NCBI GenBank assembly: GCA_965369605.1
Contig: CBDURE010000057.1
Coordinates: 1-20,350, forward strand
Direction of reading: 5' to 3'
DNA: 20,350 bases
Source: JAGGVT01 sp965369605
GTDB taxonomy: Bacteria > JAJVIF01 > JAGGVT01
In this document: positions 1-7,558 of the stretch, piece after piece
Layout: each line of letters begins with the position of its first letter
How positions within the stretch are numbered: position 1 is the stretch's first letter
The notes under the pieces: model-generated
What the model saw: only the letters and a program-made list of their open reading frames with translations
Told to the model about the DNA's origin: nothing
Databases searched by the model: none
Program-made: the position numbers and the translations under genes

Positions 1-121
1 GTAGCGCATGTCTTGACACACAGTGTAGCGTATGTTATGACACATTACAGCTTGCTGCGCCCTTTTCAAATACGTCTCTTCAGATGCGTCTCTTCAGGGC
101 GCGGCAAGCAGCGCCCCTACA
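1..121. repeat. Short tandem and inverted repeats at window edge
   Basis: Two imperfect 20-bp copies of gtagcgYatgtYWtgacaca lie at 1-20 and 25-44. GCTTGCTGCGCCC at 50-62 pairs with GGGCGCGGCAAGC at 97-109 (one mismatch). Between them a phrase ending in gtctcttcag occurs twice. The segment ends in gcgcccctac, a form often seen at the ends of dispersed intergenic repeats. It lies downstream of the SpoIID-type gene. No coding potential was seen. Confidence 0.5.
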
Positions 122-137
122 TCGCTAATTCATCACA

Positions 138-1532
138 TCAATACCAAATTGTTAAATCGGCGCCGCGGTAGTAGTGGAGAAGAATATCCCTGTAATCCCA
201 CCCGTCATCAGCGTACGCTTTCGCGCCCCACTGGCTCATCCCGACACCATGACCAAATCCGCTGCCGACGAAAAGGAATTCATCATCCGATGGCTTTATA
301 TCAGTTTTTGGTTTATACACTTTTGATGAGTTGGTTGTGATGATTTTCATTTCAGATTCATCCACGCATCCGATGCCGTCTGAACCGAGAACGTAGTATT
401 CATCAATGATAACACGTGTGTTTCCGCTGTCAGATACAACAGTAATTCCATCGGTGTTTCCAGCCGGTGAAATGGTTCGCACTTTTGAAACGGCATTCTC
501 AACTTCAGGATGATTGTTATTGCCTACAATAGAGAACAAAGTGGAGCGAATCCGTCCCGCGCCAATCATCTTCCTGAAATTATTTGAACTGAAATCATGT
601 GTTCCTTTCGAGCCGACAACCTCTACATTCCGGGGACGTCCTGTCGGGCTAATTGAAGTAATTTTCACATCCTTGATTTTTCCCACATTGAAGTTTTTCG
701 CTTTCATCAATGATTCAAGTTCGCTTTTCTTTAACAGGAAATGCCATCGATGCTTTTCAAGGTCATCTTTGGATGGCACACTTTGAAGATAGGGGAGGTC
801 ACCGGGGAAAATGTATTTGCCCTCCGCTGTCTGTCCGCCGGCATCCGCGCTGTAATACGCTTTAATAGGCCAGCCCTGGTATGACATGATTATTCCCCTT
901 GTGCCATCGACCGCAATGATTGCGCTTTCTTTTTCGCCATCGACGCCGCCATAGACCTGATCCCTGACTGAATCATAAACATCGAATTCACCATGCGGAT
1001 ATTGCGAAAGGCATCTCACAGCGTATGTTCGTGCCGCGACCGCCTGGGCTTTTATCGCCTCGATATTCCAACTCATCGGAACCTCGAACGGCACAACGCC
1101 GTAGAGATAATCCTCCATATCAACATGATTTATAATCCAGATTCCCGAGTTTGTCGCGACAGCTCGAATACTTCCCCTGTATTGCTTCCCCTTGAATATG
1201 ATAAAACTGCCACTGGAAGGTTTAAAAATAAGGTTTGAGTATTCGCCTTTTATTCCCTTGACTGAGATTTTGTTTTTTGAGAATTTAAGCGACAGCTCGT
1301 TGTTCTTTGAGAATTTCGCTGCCTGCTTATTCTTGAGCGGGTCAAAAATCGTTCCGCCTTTGGGTAATGTGACAGTTGCATTGGACAGATTAAGTCCAAG
1401 TGATACTCGAATCTCAGGTGATGTGGCATCATCACGAGGTTGTGTATCCGCGTATGGAATTTGTACAGGAAGGGCGAAAAAGACAAGAAATATAGCTAAC
1501 ATTGCATATGTTACAGGCTTAAAGTTATACAT
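138..1532 (-). CDS. Secreted SpoIID/LytB-domain protein (putative peptidoglycan lytic transglycosylase)
   Basis: 464 residues. An N-terminal signal peptide (hydrophobic about residues 8-24) points to export. The SpoIID core follows: MEDYLYGVVPFEVP near 139-152, then EAIKAQAVAARTYA at 158-171, with the conserved acidic residues E150 and E158, one of which should be the catalytic glutamate. The C-terminal family signature GFGHGVGMSQWGA is at 425-437. SpoIID proteins cleave glycan strands, preferring stem-peptide-free peptidoglycan; LytB-type members occur widely outside spore formers, so this does not imply sporulation. An insertion of about 80 residues (about 335-415) separates the core from the GHG motif. 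The ATG overlaps the end of the upstream glycosyltransferase by 8 nt, which implies one transcript and coupled translation. Family assignment is firm; the exact substrate is inference. Confidence 0.9.
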   Translation of the reverse strand: MYNFKPVTYAMLAIFLVFFALPVQIPYADTQPRDDATSPEIRVSLGLNLSNATVTLPKGGTIFDPLKNKQAAKFSKNNELSLKFSKNKISVKGIKGEYSNLIFKPSSGSFIIFKGKQYRGSIRAVATNSGIWIINHVDMEDYLYGVVPFEVPMSWNIEAIKAQAVAARTYAVRCLSQYPHGEFDVYDSVRDQVYGGVDGEKESAIIAVDGTRGIIMSYQGWPIKAYYSADAGGQTAEGKYIFPGDLPYLQSVPSKDDLEKHRWHFLLKKSELESLMKAKNFNVGKIKDVKITSISPTGRPRNVEVVGSKGTHDFSSNNFRKMIGAGRIRSTLFSIVGNNNHPEVENAVSKVRTISPAGNTDGITVVSDSGNTRVIIDEYYVLGSDGIGCVDESEMKIITTNSSKVYKPKTDIKPSDDEFLFVGSGFGHGVGMSQWGAKAYADDGWDYRDILLHYYRGADLTIWY

Positions 1533-2715
1533 AACGTTCGAAAGCCTCCATCAGCTTTTTTTCGCGATCATGGCCTAAAACTGTCCTGAATCGCTCCCCC
1601 ATAAGGTTGATAATTTCATCATCGGATACTTTTCTGAGATTCTGAACCTGATTTCGCTTAGTCATAAGTCTGTCCCAGTTCAGAAAGACATATTCAACGG
1701 CGAGATTTCGCACCGGATATTTGGAAGCCGCGGCATCCTTTTTAAGAATGCTCTTCGCCTTTTTCAAACTGCTTTTTTTAAGATTTTCCAAATCCTTGAA
1801 TATATCGAACCTTTTACGGCCATCCTGGCTTGAAAAAACATCCTCAGCCCACCTGCCGCGGAAAATATCCGCAGTATGAGATGCTGAATCAATAAGTCCA
1901 CGCTCATTCGCCATCGTAATTGCCCAGGGAAGGATTTTTCCCAGATTGGTTTCATCGTAGTTTTTAATCACACTCATTAATGAGTTTCTTTCGAGGAGGA
2001 AAGTTCGAAGGTGAACGGGCATCGCGGCGGCTGTTCCATGATGTTTATGCAGCACTCGCGCATTAGTCGCCAGCACGGTTTTAAGCCCCATCAGATTCAG
2101 GCGCCATCCCAGATCGACATCCTCGAAAAACGCGAAGTAATCGTCATCGAATCCGCCTGACTCAATCCATGTATTTCTCTTAATCGCAAGCGCGCCGCCG
2201 CATCCGAAAAACTGCCTCGGGAGCGTGACCGGCTCGGCCGCAAAATCGAAATACTCTTCATCAACAACTGAAACCTGCTGGCCGTGATAACGCTGGAATC
2301 CCCATCCGAAGGCGTTCGCATCCCCGCCGGCGTAATCAACCTGCGTTCCGGTTTCGTTCAGGATCAATCCGGCAACCGCTCCGATATTCTCCTCGTTCTC
2401 AAACGGTTTGAGGATTTCATAAATAAATCCCGGCTCAAGTATCATGTCGTTATTGAGAAAAACGAGAATGTCCGCTTCCGATTCCTCTGCCGTCCGCTGA
2501 GTGCCGCCGGCAAATCCAAGATTGCGCGATGACTGAACCAATCGCACCCACGGATAATTGCTCAACACCATATCAACCGAATCATCCGATGATCCGTTGT
2601 CGAGAAGGATTAATTCGGAATCGATATCACCGCCAATCTCAACATGCACTGAGTCGAGAAAGTCTCCCAGAAAGGGAGCGCCGTTTAGATTAAGGCTTAT
2701 TAAGGATACTTTCAT
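1525..2715 (-). CDS. Family 2 glycosyltransferase (rhamnosyltransferase-like)
   Basis: 396 residues, cytoplasmic, with no transmembrane segment. The GT-A fold signatures are in order: VSLISLNLNG at 3-12, DNGSSDDS at 39-46 (nucleotide-sugar site), NLGFAGG at 65-71, LNND at 87-90 as the DXD-type metal motif, GCGGALAI at 171-178, and GGFDDDYFAFFEDVDLGWR at 187-205, which holds the acceptor-site ED. This resembles WbbL/RfbN-type enzymes that move a deoxyhexose onto cell-surface glycans; the sugar cannot be read from sequence. The last 140 or so residues are a helical, charged extension beyond the usual catalytic domain. There is no clear ribosome-binding site. A TATAAT box ends 8 nt before the ATG, so the message may be leaderless. 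It is first in an operon with the SpoIID-type gene. Confidence 0.88.
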   Translation of the reverse strand: MKVSLISLNLNGAPFLGDFLDSVHVEIGGDIDSELILLDNGSSDDSVDMVLSNYPWVRLVQSSRNLGFAGGTQRTAEESEADILVFLNNDMILEPGFIYEILKPFENEENIGAVAGLILNETGTQVDYAGGDANAFGWGFQRYHGQQVSVVDEEYFDFAAEPVTLPRQFFGCGGALAIKRNTWIESGGFDDDYFAFFEDVDLGWRLNLMGLKTVLATNARVLHKHHGTAAAMPVHLRTFLLERNSLMSVIKNYDETNLGKILPWAITMANERGLIDSASHTADIFRGRWAEDVFSSQDGRKRFDIFKDLENLKKSSLKKAKSILKKDAAASKYPVRNLAVEYVFLNWDRLMTKRNQVQNLRKVSDDEIINLMGERFRTVLGHDREKKLMEAFERYV

Positions 2716-2723
2716 GAAGGTAG

Positions 2724-2732
2724 ATTATATCA
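2724..2732 (-). promoter_or_regulatory. Extended -10 promoter of the glycosyltransferase operon
   Basis: Read on the minus strand the segment is TGATATAAT, an extended -10 element (TGn plus a perfect TATAAT), ending 8 nt before the ATG. Transcription would begin at or next to the start codon. No TTGACA-like -35 is visible; that position is taken by the ACTAGT palindrome at 2738-2751. Confidence 0.5.
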
Positions 2733-2737
2733 GAAAA

Positions 2738-2751
2738 CCCCACTAGTGGGG
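2738..2751. repeat. 14-bp ACTAGT-centred perfect palindrome
   Basis: CCCCACTAGTGGGG is a perfect palindrome in the promoter region of the glycosyltransferase. The core CCACTAGTGG recurs at 2939-2948 and 5892-5901, both inside other repeat elements. It could be a protein-binding site or a very short inserted element. Confidence 0.55.
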
Positions 2752-2920
2752 CTCTATGATTCTCTAACTTGTCATGATTTGTTATTAAAATTCAAATGTC
2801 ATAGTGTTTTGTCGATTCGCATCTCAGATTGATATTTTAGCATTTTATGTTATGTCTTTCACGTTGATAAAACCCCAATTCTACCTGGATTTTATTTTTG
2901 CGATTTCTCGATACTACTAA

Positions 2921-3061
2921 CCTCACCCCGACCCCTCGCCACTAGTGGCTCTCCTGCATCAGGAGAGGGGAGAAAGCGTGATGTTTTCCTGCTCCCTCTC
3001 TCCGCATGTCGAAGACCCTGAGTGTAGCCGAACGGGGTGGAGAGGGGGCTGGGGGGTGAGG
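2921..3061. repeat. Intergenic inverted-repeat element (C-rich/G-rich ends)
   Basis: The left end CCTCACCCCGACCCCTC (2921-2937) is an imperfect reverse complement of the G-rich right end 3041-3061, which finishes in GGGGGGTGAGG. Inside is a perfect 8-bp hairpin CTCTCCTG-cat-CAGGAGAG (2949-2967). An ACTAGT-centred palindrome (2938-2949) interrupts the left arm. This type of non-coding repeat is dispersed in many environmental genomes. No gene was found in the whole gap 2716-3249. Confidence 0.6.
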
Positions 3062-3152
3062 TTTGATTAAATAGTAATGCTGCGTTCCCATGTCGATTCA
3101 CCAATGCGATATTAAATCGAGCATCAAACGCATCTTAATATATGTGCGGTCT

Positions 3153-3180
3153 TTGTGGAAAATGGACTGTGTGATAAAAT
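3153..3180 (+). promoter_or_regulatory. Possible promoter of the radical SAM gene
   Basis: TTGTGG (3153-3158) and TAAAAT (3175-3180) are 16 bp apart. The same -35-like TTGTGG precedes the frameshifted lipoprotein gene with 17-bp spacing. This is a pattern match only. Confidence 0.3.
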
Positions 3181-3200
3181 CAAATGTCGCAATGTAATCC

Positions 3201-3221
3201 GCTCCGCCTACAGGGTGGGGC
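3201..3221 (+). promoter_or_regulatory. RNA hairpin in the 5' leader of the radical SAM gene
   Basis: As RNA, GCUCCGCCU (3201-3209) pairs with GGGUGGGGC (3213-3221) across an ACA loop, with six Watson-Crick and three wobble pairs. It sits 15 nt before the GGAG ribosome-binding site. It could modulate translation or be a remnant repeat. It matches no riboswitch class I recognise. Confidence 0.3.
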
Positions 3222-3249
3222 TAAATCTTTTATTCTGGAGATATGAAAA

Positions 3250-4485
3250 GTGGTAGCTCAACTGATAGAAAATGGAAAAGTTAATCCCGGAGTTCTTAAA
3301 CTGGAACTCTTCTGCAGGGGAATAAAAATCGATGAATCATGCCATGTCGAAGAGGACGCCCGCAAGATAAGCCGCCTTCGAGCAGGGCTTGGCAGCGGAC
3401 TTGAGGTAAGGCTCGATGACAACATTCATGCAAACGTGCCGGTAACGGAATCATTCGTGGAGAACACACCGTTCGCAATCAAACGCCACGATGACGCCAC
3501 CTATCACGTTTACAAAGACGATGAGCACATCACAAAGGTTGAACTCCCGCCAGCGCCCGGATTTTACGAGAAAAAAACCCAAAGCGGAAAACTCATGAGC
3601 CGTGTCGCGCAGATGCAGGGAACATACCTTGGAATCTACGCCACCGATGTCTGCTCATTCTGGACGACATACAAAGGCAACAACTGCAAATTCTGCTCAA
3701 CCGGATTGAATCTGGGGCCAATGGAGGAAGAGGAAAAGAAAGTCGAGGATGTTATCGATACGGTTTTAGCCGCCCGTGAGGATGAAAGAATCTCATTCGT
3801 TCATTTCAACGCCGGATATTTCGATGGCGAGGGCGCTGAAAGGCTTATGCCGTACGCCAAAGCGGTAATTGAGGAAACAGGGCTTCTGGTTGGCGTGCAG
3901 GCGACTCCCGCGAAGGATTTTAAAATCTACGATGAAATGAAAGAGATGGGCGTGAATCATTTGAGTTTCTGCTATGAATTCCACTCACCGGAGGCGTTCG
4001 CGGAAATATGCCCGGGCAAGGAAAAATACATCACGCAGGAAAGATATTTCGACGCGATTAAATATTCAGCGAATCTGTTCGGAAAAGGATTCATCTCAGG
4101 TGAGATAATCGCCGGACTCGAACCGATTGAATGGACACACAAGGCAATCGACTGGATTACTGAAAACAAAGCGTTCCCAACTGTTTGCGTGTTCAGGCCA
4201 ATCCCTGGCACAATGTACGGCGACAAGCCATCGCCTGAACCGGAACCGCTAAAAGAAGTGTTTGCGCACATGTATGAGGCATGCATGAAACACGGCATCC
4301 CGGTTGGACTCGCGCCGAATCTGAAAATCAGCATTGTTATCCAGCCAGATGAGGGACGATATTTCCTCGAGAATCGCAACAAATACAAACTGACTGAACT
4401 GAAACTCGCCGCGATGAAAGTCGCTGTCAAGACTATGTTCAACCAGCGAGTGAAAAAAGCGGATGCTCGTCGAGCTGCGAAATAG
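3250..4485 (+). CDS. Radical SAM enzyme with atypical CX10CX2C cluster motif
   Basis: 411 residues, cytoplasmic. The start is GTG at 3250, set 9 nt after TGGAG (3236-3240); the nearby ATG at 3243 is in a frame that stops after 13 codons. An N-terminal domain of about 125 residues precedes the cluster motif C135-x10-C146-x2-C149 (ending NNCKFCSTG). The standard radical SAM motif is CX3CX2C, but the CKFC end, the glycine-rich stretch after it and the following alternating beta/alpha pattern fit a radical SAM TIM barrel that binds 4Fe-4S and S-adenosylmethionine. The wide first spacing recalls the MSMEG_0568-type family, as I remember it; I could not verify this. Substrate unknown. It appears monocistronic, closed by the hairpin at 4506-4569. 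Confidence 0.8.
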   Translation: MVAQLIENGKVNPGVLKLELFCRGIKIDESCHVEEDARKISRLRAGLGSGLEVRLDDNIHANVPVTESFVENTPFAIKRHDDATYHVYKDDEHITKVELPPAPGFYEKKTQSGKLMSRVAQMQGTYLGIYATDVCSFWTTYKGNNCKFCSTGLNLGPMEEEEKKVEDVIDTVLAAREDERISFVHFNAGYFDGEGAERLMPYAKAVIEETGLLVGVQATPAKDFKIYDEMKEMGVNHLSFCYEFHSPEAFAEICPGKEKYITQERYFDAIKYSANLFGKGFISGEIIAGLEPIEWTHKAIDWITENKAFPTVCVFRPIPGTMYGDKPSPEPEPLKEVFAHMYEACMKHGIPVGLAPNLKISIVIQPDEGRYFLENRNKYKLTELKLAAMKVAVKTMFNQRVKKADARRAAK

Positions 4486-4505
4486 GAAAATTTTGGGACT
4501 GGAAT

Positions 4506-4569
4506 AAAAATAGCAGTATAAAAATAGCAGAGGGTTTAAACCCTCTGCTATTTTTATTCTGCTATTTTT
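4506..4569 (+). terminator. Large nested hairpin, probable terminator
   Basis: A perfect inverted repeat at 4520-4555 (AGCAGAGGG-tttaaa-CCCTCTGCT, flanked by A and T runs) sits inside a second, concentric pair at 4506-4516 and 4559-4569 (aaaaatagcag / ctgctattttt). The T-rich right side suits intrinsic termination of the radical SAM gene. The A-rich left side would allow use from either strand. The inner unit recurs at 14543-14575, so it is also a dispersed repeat. Confidence 0.75.
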
Positions 4570-4660
4570 TCCTAACAAACAGAAAAATACTTTGAACCAA
4601 ATCATCACTTCTCACGTTTGACTATATGATTGACCAAATTCATTTACAAGGAGAGAAGAG

Positions 4661-5728
4661 ATGACTTCTATCGTAAAAACAAAACAGTTATATATCCTTG
4701 CCGCCATATTCACGATGTTTGTGTTCATGTCAACAATGGCATCCGCGCAGACATCATCCATGATGAATCCACAGAAAGCGGCTCGGATTGATGTCTGTTT
4801 CCTTCTGGATTCAACAGGAAGCATGGCGGATGAAATCGATGTCGTAAAAGAGAAAATCTGGGAGATTGTAAATGACATTCTTCTGGGTGATCCGAAGCCG
4901 GATGTTCGTTTCAGTATCGTAACCTATCGCGACAGGGGAGATGAGTACGTTGTGAAAACGGTTCCGTTCTCAAGGGATGTTGACAGGATTCACGCTGATC
5001 TGATGCAGATTCGGGCCACAGGCGGAGGCGACAAGCGCGAGGATGTCAACAAGGGATTCAGAACCGCTGTGAATGATCTTGAATGGGATAATAGAAATGG
5101 TGTAGCGCGAATGATATTCCTTATCGGCGATGCCGGTCCCCACATGGAATATTCACAAACTGTGCCGTATGACAAAACCGCTAAAATTGCCACTAACAAA
5201 GGCATACAGGTTTACTCAATCGGATGCAGCGGAATCAACCAGAGTGAAATTCGCGAGTTCACTGAAATAGCGTCACTGACCGGAGGACAATTTGAATTCC
5301 TTACTTACAAAATGGATATCGAGCAGGATGGTGAAAGAAAAACTCTTTTAATCACCGGCGATGATGCCTCAATCGCCGAGCCGGACATGTTAACCGAAAG
5401 CGAATGGCGAAAGGGCGGTACAGGACTCAAGGAAGAGGGGAAAGTCAGGGGAGCAAAGAAATCTGAAAAGATTTACTACAAGGATGCAGTAACAGGTGAG
5501 GATAAGGAAGCGGGTGTCAGTGAAATGACAAGTTCGTATGCGACTCAATCGATGGAGAATAATCTGGATACGGTTATCCGTCGCCAGATTCAGATTCAGG
5601 CTGAAATGCAGGGCGCGAAATATGATGACTCGGAACTGTCAATTAAAATCAAGGAAACAACTGTTATTAAAAAAAGGAAGCCGTGGTATGTTCGAGTTGC
5701 TGATTGGTTTAGTGGTCTCTTTGATTGA
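4661..5728 (+). CDS. Secreted von Willebrand factor A domain protein
   Basis: 355 residues. AAGGAG (4648-4653) lies 7 nt before the ATG. There is a signal peptide (about 1-29, cleavage likely after ASA at 27-29, before QTSS), so the protein is exported. The vWA domain spans about 42-230. Its metal-ion-dependent adhesion site reads D50-S-T-G-S54, with a threonine near 120 (RATGGGD) and D157 in LIGDAGPH. vWA domains bind ligands through a divalent metal. After the domain, a charged low-complexity region (about 240-330) leads to a basic, tryptophan-bearing tail (KKRKPWYVRVADWFSGLFD at the C-terminus) that could be a membrane-associating amphipathic helix. No MoxR ATPase or other usual vWA partner is adjacent. 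Terminators on both sides suggest it is transcribed alone. Its ligand is unknown. Confidence 0.85.
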   Translation: MTSIVKTKQLYILAAIFTMFVFMSTMASAQTSSMMNPQKAARIDVCFLLDSTGSMADEIDVVKEKIWEIVNDILLGDPKPDVRFSIVTYRDRGDEYVVKTVPFSRDVDRIHADLMQIRATGGGDKREDVNKGFRTAVNDLEWDNRNGVARMIFLIGDAGPHMEYSQTVPYDKTAKIATNKGIQVYSIGCSGINQSEIREFTEIASLTGGQFEFLTYKMDIEQDGERKTLLITGDDASIAEPDMLTESEWRKGGTGLKEEGKVRGAKKSEKIYYKDAVTGEDKEAGVSEMTSSYATQSMENNLDTVIRRQIQIQAEMQGAKYDDSELSIKIKETTVIKKRKPWYVRVADWFSGLFD

Positions 5729-5755
5729 TTGTTCAAACAATATGCTGATTTTAAT

Positions 5756-5784
5756 AACACCACGATTTATCGTGGTGTTTTTTT
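5756..5784 (+). terminator. Intrinsic terminator of the vWA gene
   Basis: A perfect 10-bp stem AACACCACGA / TCGTGGTGTT with a TTTA loop is followed by a run of T, 28 nt after the stop codon. Confidence 0.9.
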
Positions 5785-5800
5785 CATTTTATCCAGTACT

Positions 5801-5836
5801 CGGGTGCCGCCCATACAGCCCTCCGGGCTTTATGGG
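5801..5836. repeat. Cloverleaf-type palindromic repeat, truncated copy A
   Basis: It begins with CGGGTGCCGCCCA, identical to the left end of the 105-bp element at 10751-10855, and keeps the first internal hairpin (CCCATACAGCCC-tcc-GGGCTTTATGGG, one mismatch). It then stops where the inverted-repeat element at 5834 begins, sharing its GGG. Confidence 0.6.
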
Positions 5837-5978
5837 CTTGTTGAAAAACCTCCTTTGGGTGCAAACCGTAGGGGCAACCCCCCGTGGTTGCCCACTAGTG
5901 GGTTGCCCTGTGTTTATGGCGAACTTTCGGGCAGGCACAGGGGCCTGCCCCTACACGCATAGCTTTTTCAACAAGCCC
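5834..5978. mobile_element. MITE-like element, 145 bp, 15-bp terminal inverted repeats
   Basis: GGGCTTGTTGAAAAA (5834-5848) and TTTTTCAACAAGCCC (5964-5978) are perfect inverted repeats. Inside is a second pair GTAGGGGC (5868-5875) / GCCCCTAC (5947-5954). An ACTAGTG heptamer at 5894-5900 is bracketed by direct repeats GGTTGCCC (5886-5893 and 5901-5908), as if a short palindrome had inserted and duplicated its target. There is no reading frame of note. The same ends occur at 11405 and 11611, so the element could be moved in trans by a transposase not in this window. Confidence 0.65.
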
Positions 5979-6001
5979 GGGACGCCAGCGCTGCGAGACT
6001 A

Positions 6002-6901
6002 TCAAGCCCTGGGATGCGAATCAAGAAAAACTTTTCGCTTGAAATCCTCAACGATGTTCGTATAGATTTCAGTTGTGGCAAGGCTCTCGTGCCCGAGCAG
6101 TTCCTGCAGGACTCGTAAATCAGCGCCATTCTCCAGCATGTGAGTCGCGAATGAATGGCGGAGAATATGCGGATAAACACGCTTTTTCAATCCAGCCCAG
6201 GCAGCATATTTCCTAATGAGTTTCCAAAGGTCCTGACGAGTGAATTGTTTGCTTCTCGTTTTAACAAAAACTCTTTTCACTCCTGTTTTATTTTGAAGAA
6301 GTCGCGCTCTGGATTGAGAAAGGTATTTCTCCAGCCACAACCAGCCATCCTGATGAAGCGGAACTATTCTTGTCTTGCCGCCTTTTCCGGTAATCCTGAT
6401 AACTTTCTCCTTTTGGTTCAGATCTGATAATTCCAGTTTTACAAGTTCAGTCGCTCTCAACCCGGTTCCATACATCAGCTCAAGAACAGCTTTGTCGCGG
6501 ATACCCTCATCGCTGTGTACATCAGCAGCATCAAGAAGTTTGTCAACCTCATCCCGCGATAGAACCTCGTAAAGATTTTTATCTGTTTTAGGGATTTGAA
6601 TATCAGCGACAGGAGATAATTCGCGCAATTTGTTTATGGAAACATATTTAAAAAATCCCCGTATCGCGCTTATTCTCCGGGCGATTGTCCTCGATGAAAT
6701 CCCTCTTGCATTCTCATGGTTGATAAAATCAATAACCTGAGCGCGCGTGGTATCCATGATTGATGAATCATAAAACTCATCGAGAAACATCGCGAGCAAT
6801 GCGAGGTCTCGCCGGTATGAATCAATCGTATTACGCGACAGCCTGCATTCAAGCGCAAGATAATCGAGAAATATTTCTATTTCGGAATCATGAAAGATCA
6901 A
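6002..6901 (-). CDS. xerD: Site-specific tyrosine recombinase XerD
   Basis: 299 residues, the usual XerD length. An N-terminal SAM-like DNA-binding domain (about 1-95) precedes the catalytic domain. All the catalytic residues are visible: R149 in GTGLRATEL, K173 in GKGGKTRIVPL, H245 and R248 in HILRHSFATHML, H271 in LLGHESLATTEIY, and nucleophile Y280. The C-terminus ends in SHPRA, the conserved tail that contacts the partner XerC. XerCD resolve chromosome dimers at dif, acting with FtsK at the septum. The start is TTG at 6901: an in-frame stop lies three codons upstream and AGAAGGA sits about 9 nt before it. No XerC or dif-like site was recognised here. A phage or integron integrase is unlikely given the close XerD likeness. 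Confidence 0.92.
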   Translation of the reverse strand: MIFHDSEIEIFLDYLALECRLSRNTIDSYRRDLALLAMFLDEFYDSSIMDTTRAQVIDFINHENARGISSRTIARRISAIRGFFKYVSINKLRELSPVADIQIPKTDKNLYEVLSRDEVDKLLDAADVHSDEGIRDKAVLELMYGTGLRATELVKLELSDLNQKEKVIRITGKGGKTRIVPLHQDGWLWLEKYLSQSRARLLQNKTGVKRVFVKTRSKQFTRQDLWKLIRKYAAWAGLKKRVYPHILRHSFATHMLENGADLRVLQELLGHESLATTEIYTNIVEDFKRKVFLDSHPRA

Positions 6902-6963
6902 AGTAGTTTATCCTTCTGGTAAATCTAACTTACTCTCCTCGTTTTATCATTCTGATTACGTTC

Positions 6964-7032
6964 TGTCATTCTAAACTTGATTCAGAATCCACTTCCATTG
7001 CAGATGGATTCCGGGTCAAGCCCGGAATGACA
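6964..7032. repeat. Hairpin repeat with TGTCATTC / GAATGACA ends
   Basis: TGTCATTC at the left pairs with GAATGACA at the right. Inside are GAATCCA / TGGATTC and a perfect hairpin ATTCCGGG-tcaag-CCCGGAAT (7008-7028). A shorter relative with ATTCCCGA-gaaa-TCGGGAAT is at 20228-20247. It is a non-coding dispersed repeat downstream of no gene (it lies between two divergent genes). Confidence 0.6.
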
Positions 7033-7058
7033 AATGGCATCAACCTGCAATCAAACAT

Positions 7059-7154
7059 ACCTACTAACTTACTAACCTGCCAACCTACTAACTTTCTAAC
7101 CTGCCAACCTACTAACTTTCTAACCTACTAACTTTCTAACCTACTAACTTACTT
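7059..7154. repeat. Tandem array of twelve 8-bp units
   Basis: The stretch parses exactly into 12 octamers of the form acYtNcYa: acctacta, acttacta or actttcta, and acctgcca. They are arranged as a 16-bp unit (acctactaactttcta and variants) five times, with the spacer octamer acctgcca after the first two. The last octamer ends in tt in place of ta. The array lies in the gap upstream of the minus-strand xerD and far upstream of the plus-strand lipoprotein. Confidence 0.8.
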
Positions 7155-7549
7155 ACGTCTTCATGGTATAATTATCACATATTCCAGGGATGAAAAGAAA
7201 CAATACATGTCACGTTGATAAAAACGGACATGATGTAAGAAAATAATACACCCCTGGCGAAATAGGAATGGATACTAAATGAGGATGTATTTGAAGAAAT
7301 TTAAAATAAGCATATAACATTTAATATTTGAGTAATAGCCGGGAAAAAGGCAAGGAAACTATTGATATTTCCTTTATTTTATGTTTAAATGATATGACGC
7401 ATTTATTGTTTACACGCGAATGGTGTGTGTATTTCGAAGCGGATGTATGAATTAGTCGCAATCGCGCATCTATTTATTATGAAGACGTTCAACGATGTAA
7501 AAGTTATATTGTGGGATTTTAGATTATGGGTTATATTTCAATCAGAATA
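7155..7549. other. AT-rich intergenic stretch, no gene seen
   Basis: Between the octamer array and the lipoprotein promoter the DNA is AT-rich. The only open frame of any size (7425-7616, plus) has no ribosome-binding site and ends in a run of asparagines, so it is not accepted as a gene. No hairpin or known regulatory RNA was recognised. Confidence 0.5.
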
Positions 7550-7558
7550 TGCTATAAT
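7550..7558 (+). promoter_or_regulatory. Extended -10 promoter of the large lipoprotein
   Basis: TGCTATAAT has a perfect TATAAT with a TGn extension. The same nonamer occurs upstream of the propeller gene at 14721-14729. There is no good -35. The implied leader is about 80 nt. Confidence 0.5.

Noticed and set aside
138..1532. Evidence of sporulation
   Set aside because: SpoIID/LytB domains occur in many non-sporulating bacteria, and no other sporulation gene is present.
6002..6901. Phage or genomic-island integrase
   Set aside because: Length, motifs and the SHPRA tail match housekeeping XerD, and no phage genes, tRNA target or att repeats are seen.
7059..7154. CRISPR array
   Set aside because: The units are 8 bp and directly tandem, without unique spacers, and no cas gene is nearby.
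2851..7229. Shared 14-mer tcacgttgataaaa at about 2860-2873 and 7210-7223
   Set aside because: The match does not extend on either side, and one such coincidence is expected in a window of this size.
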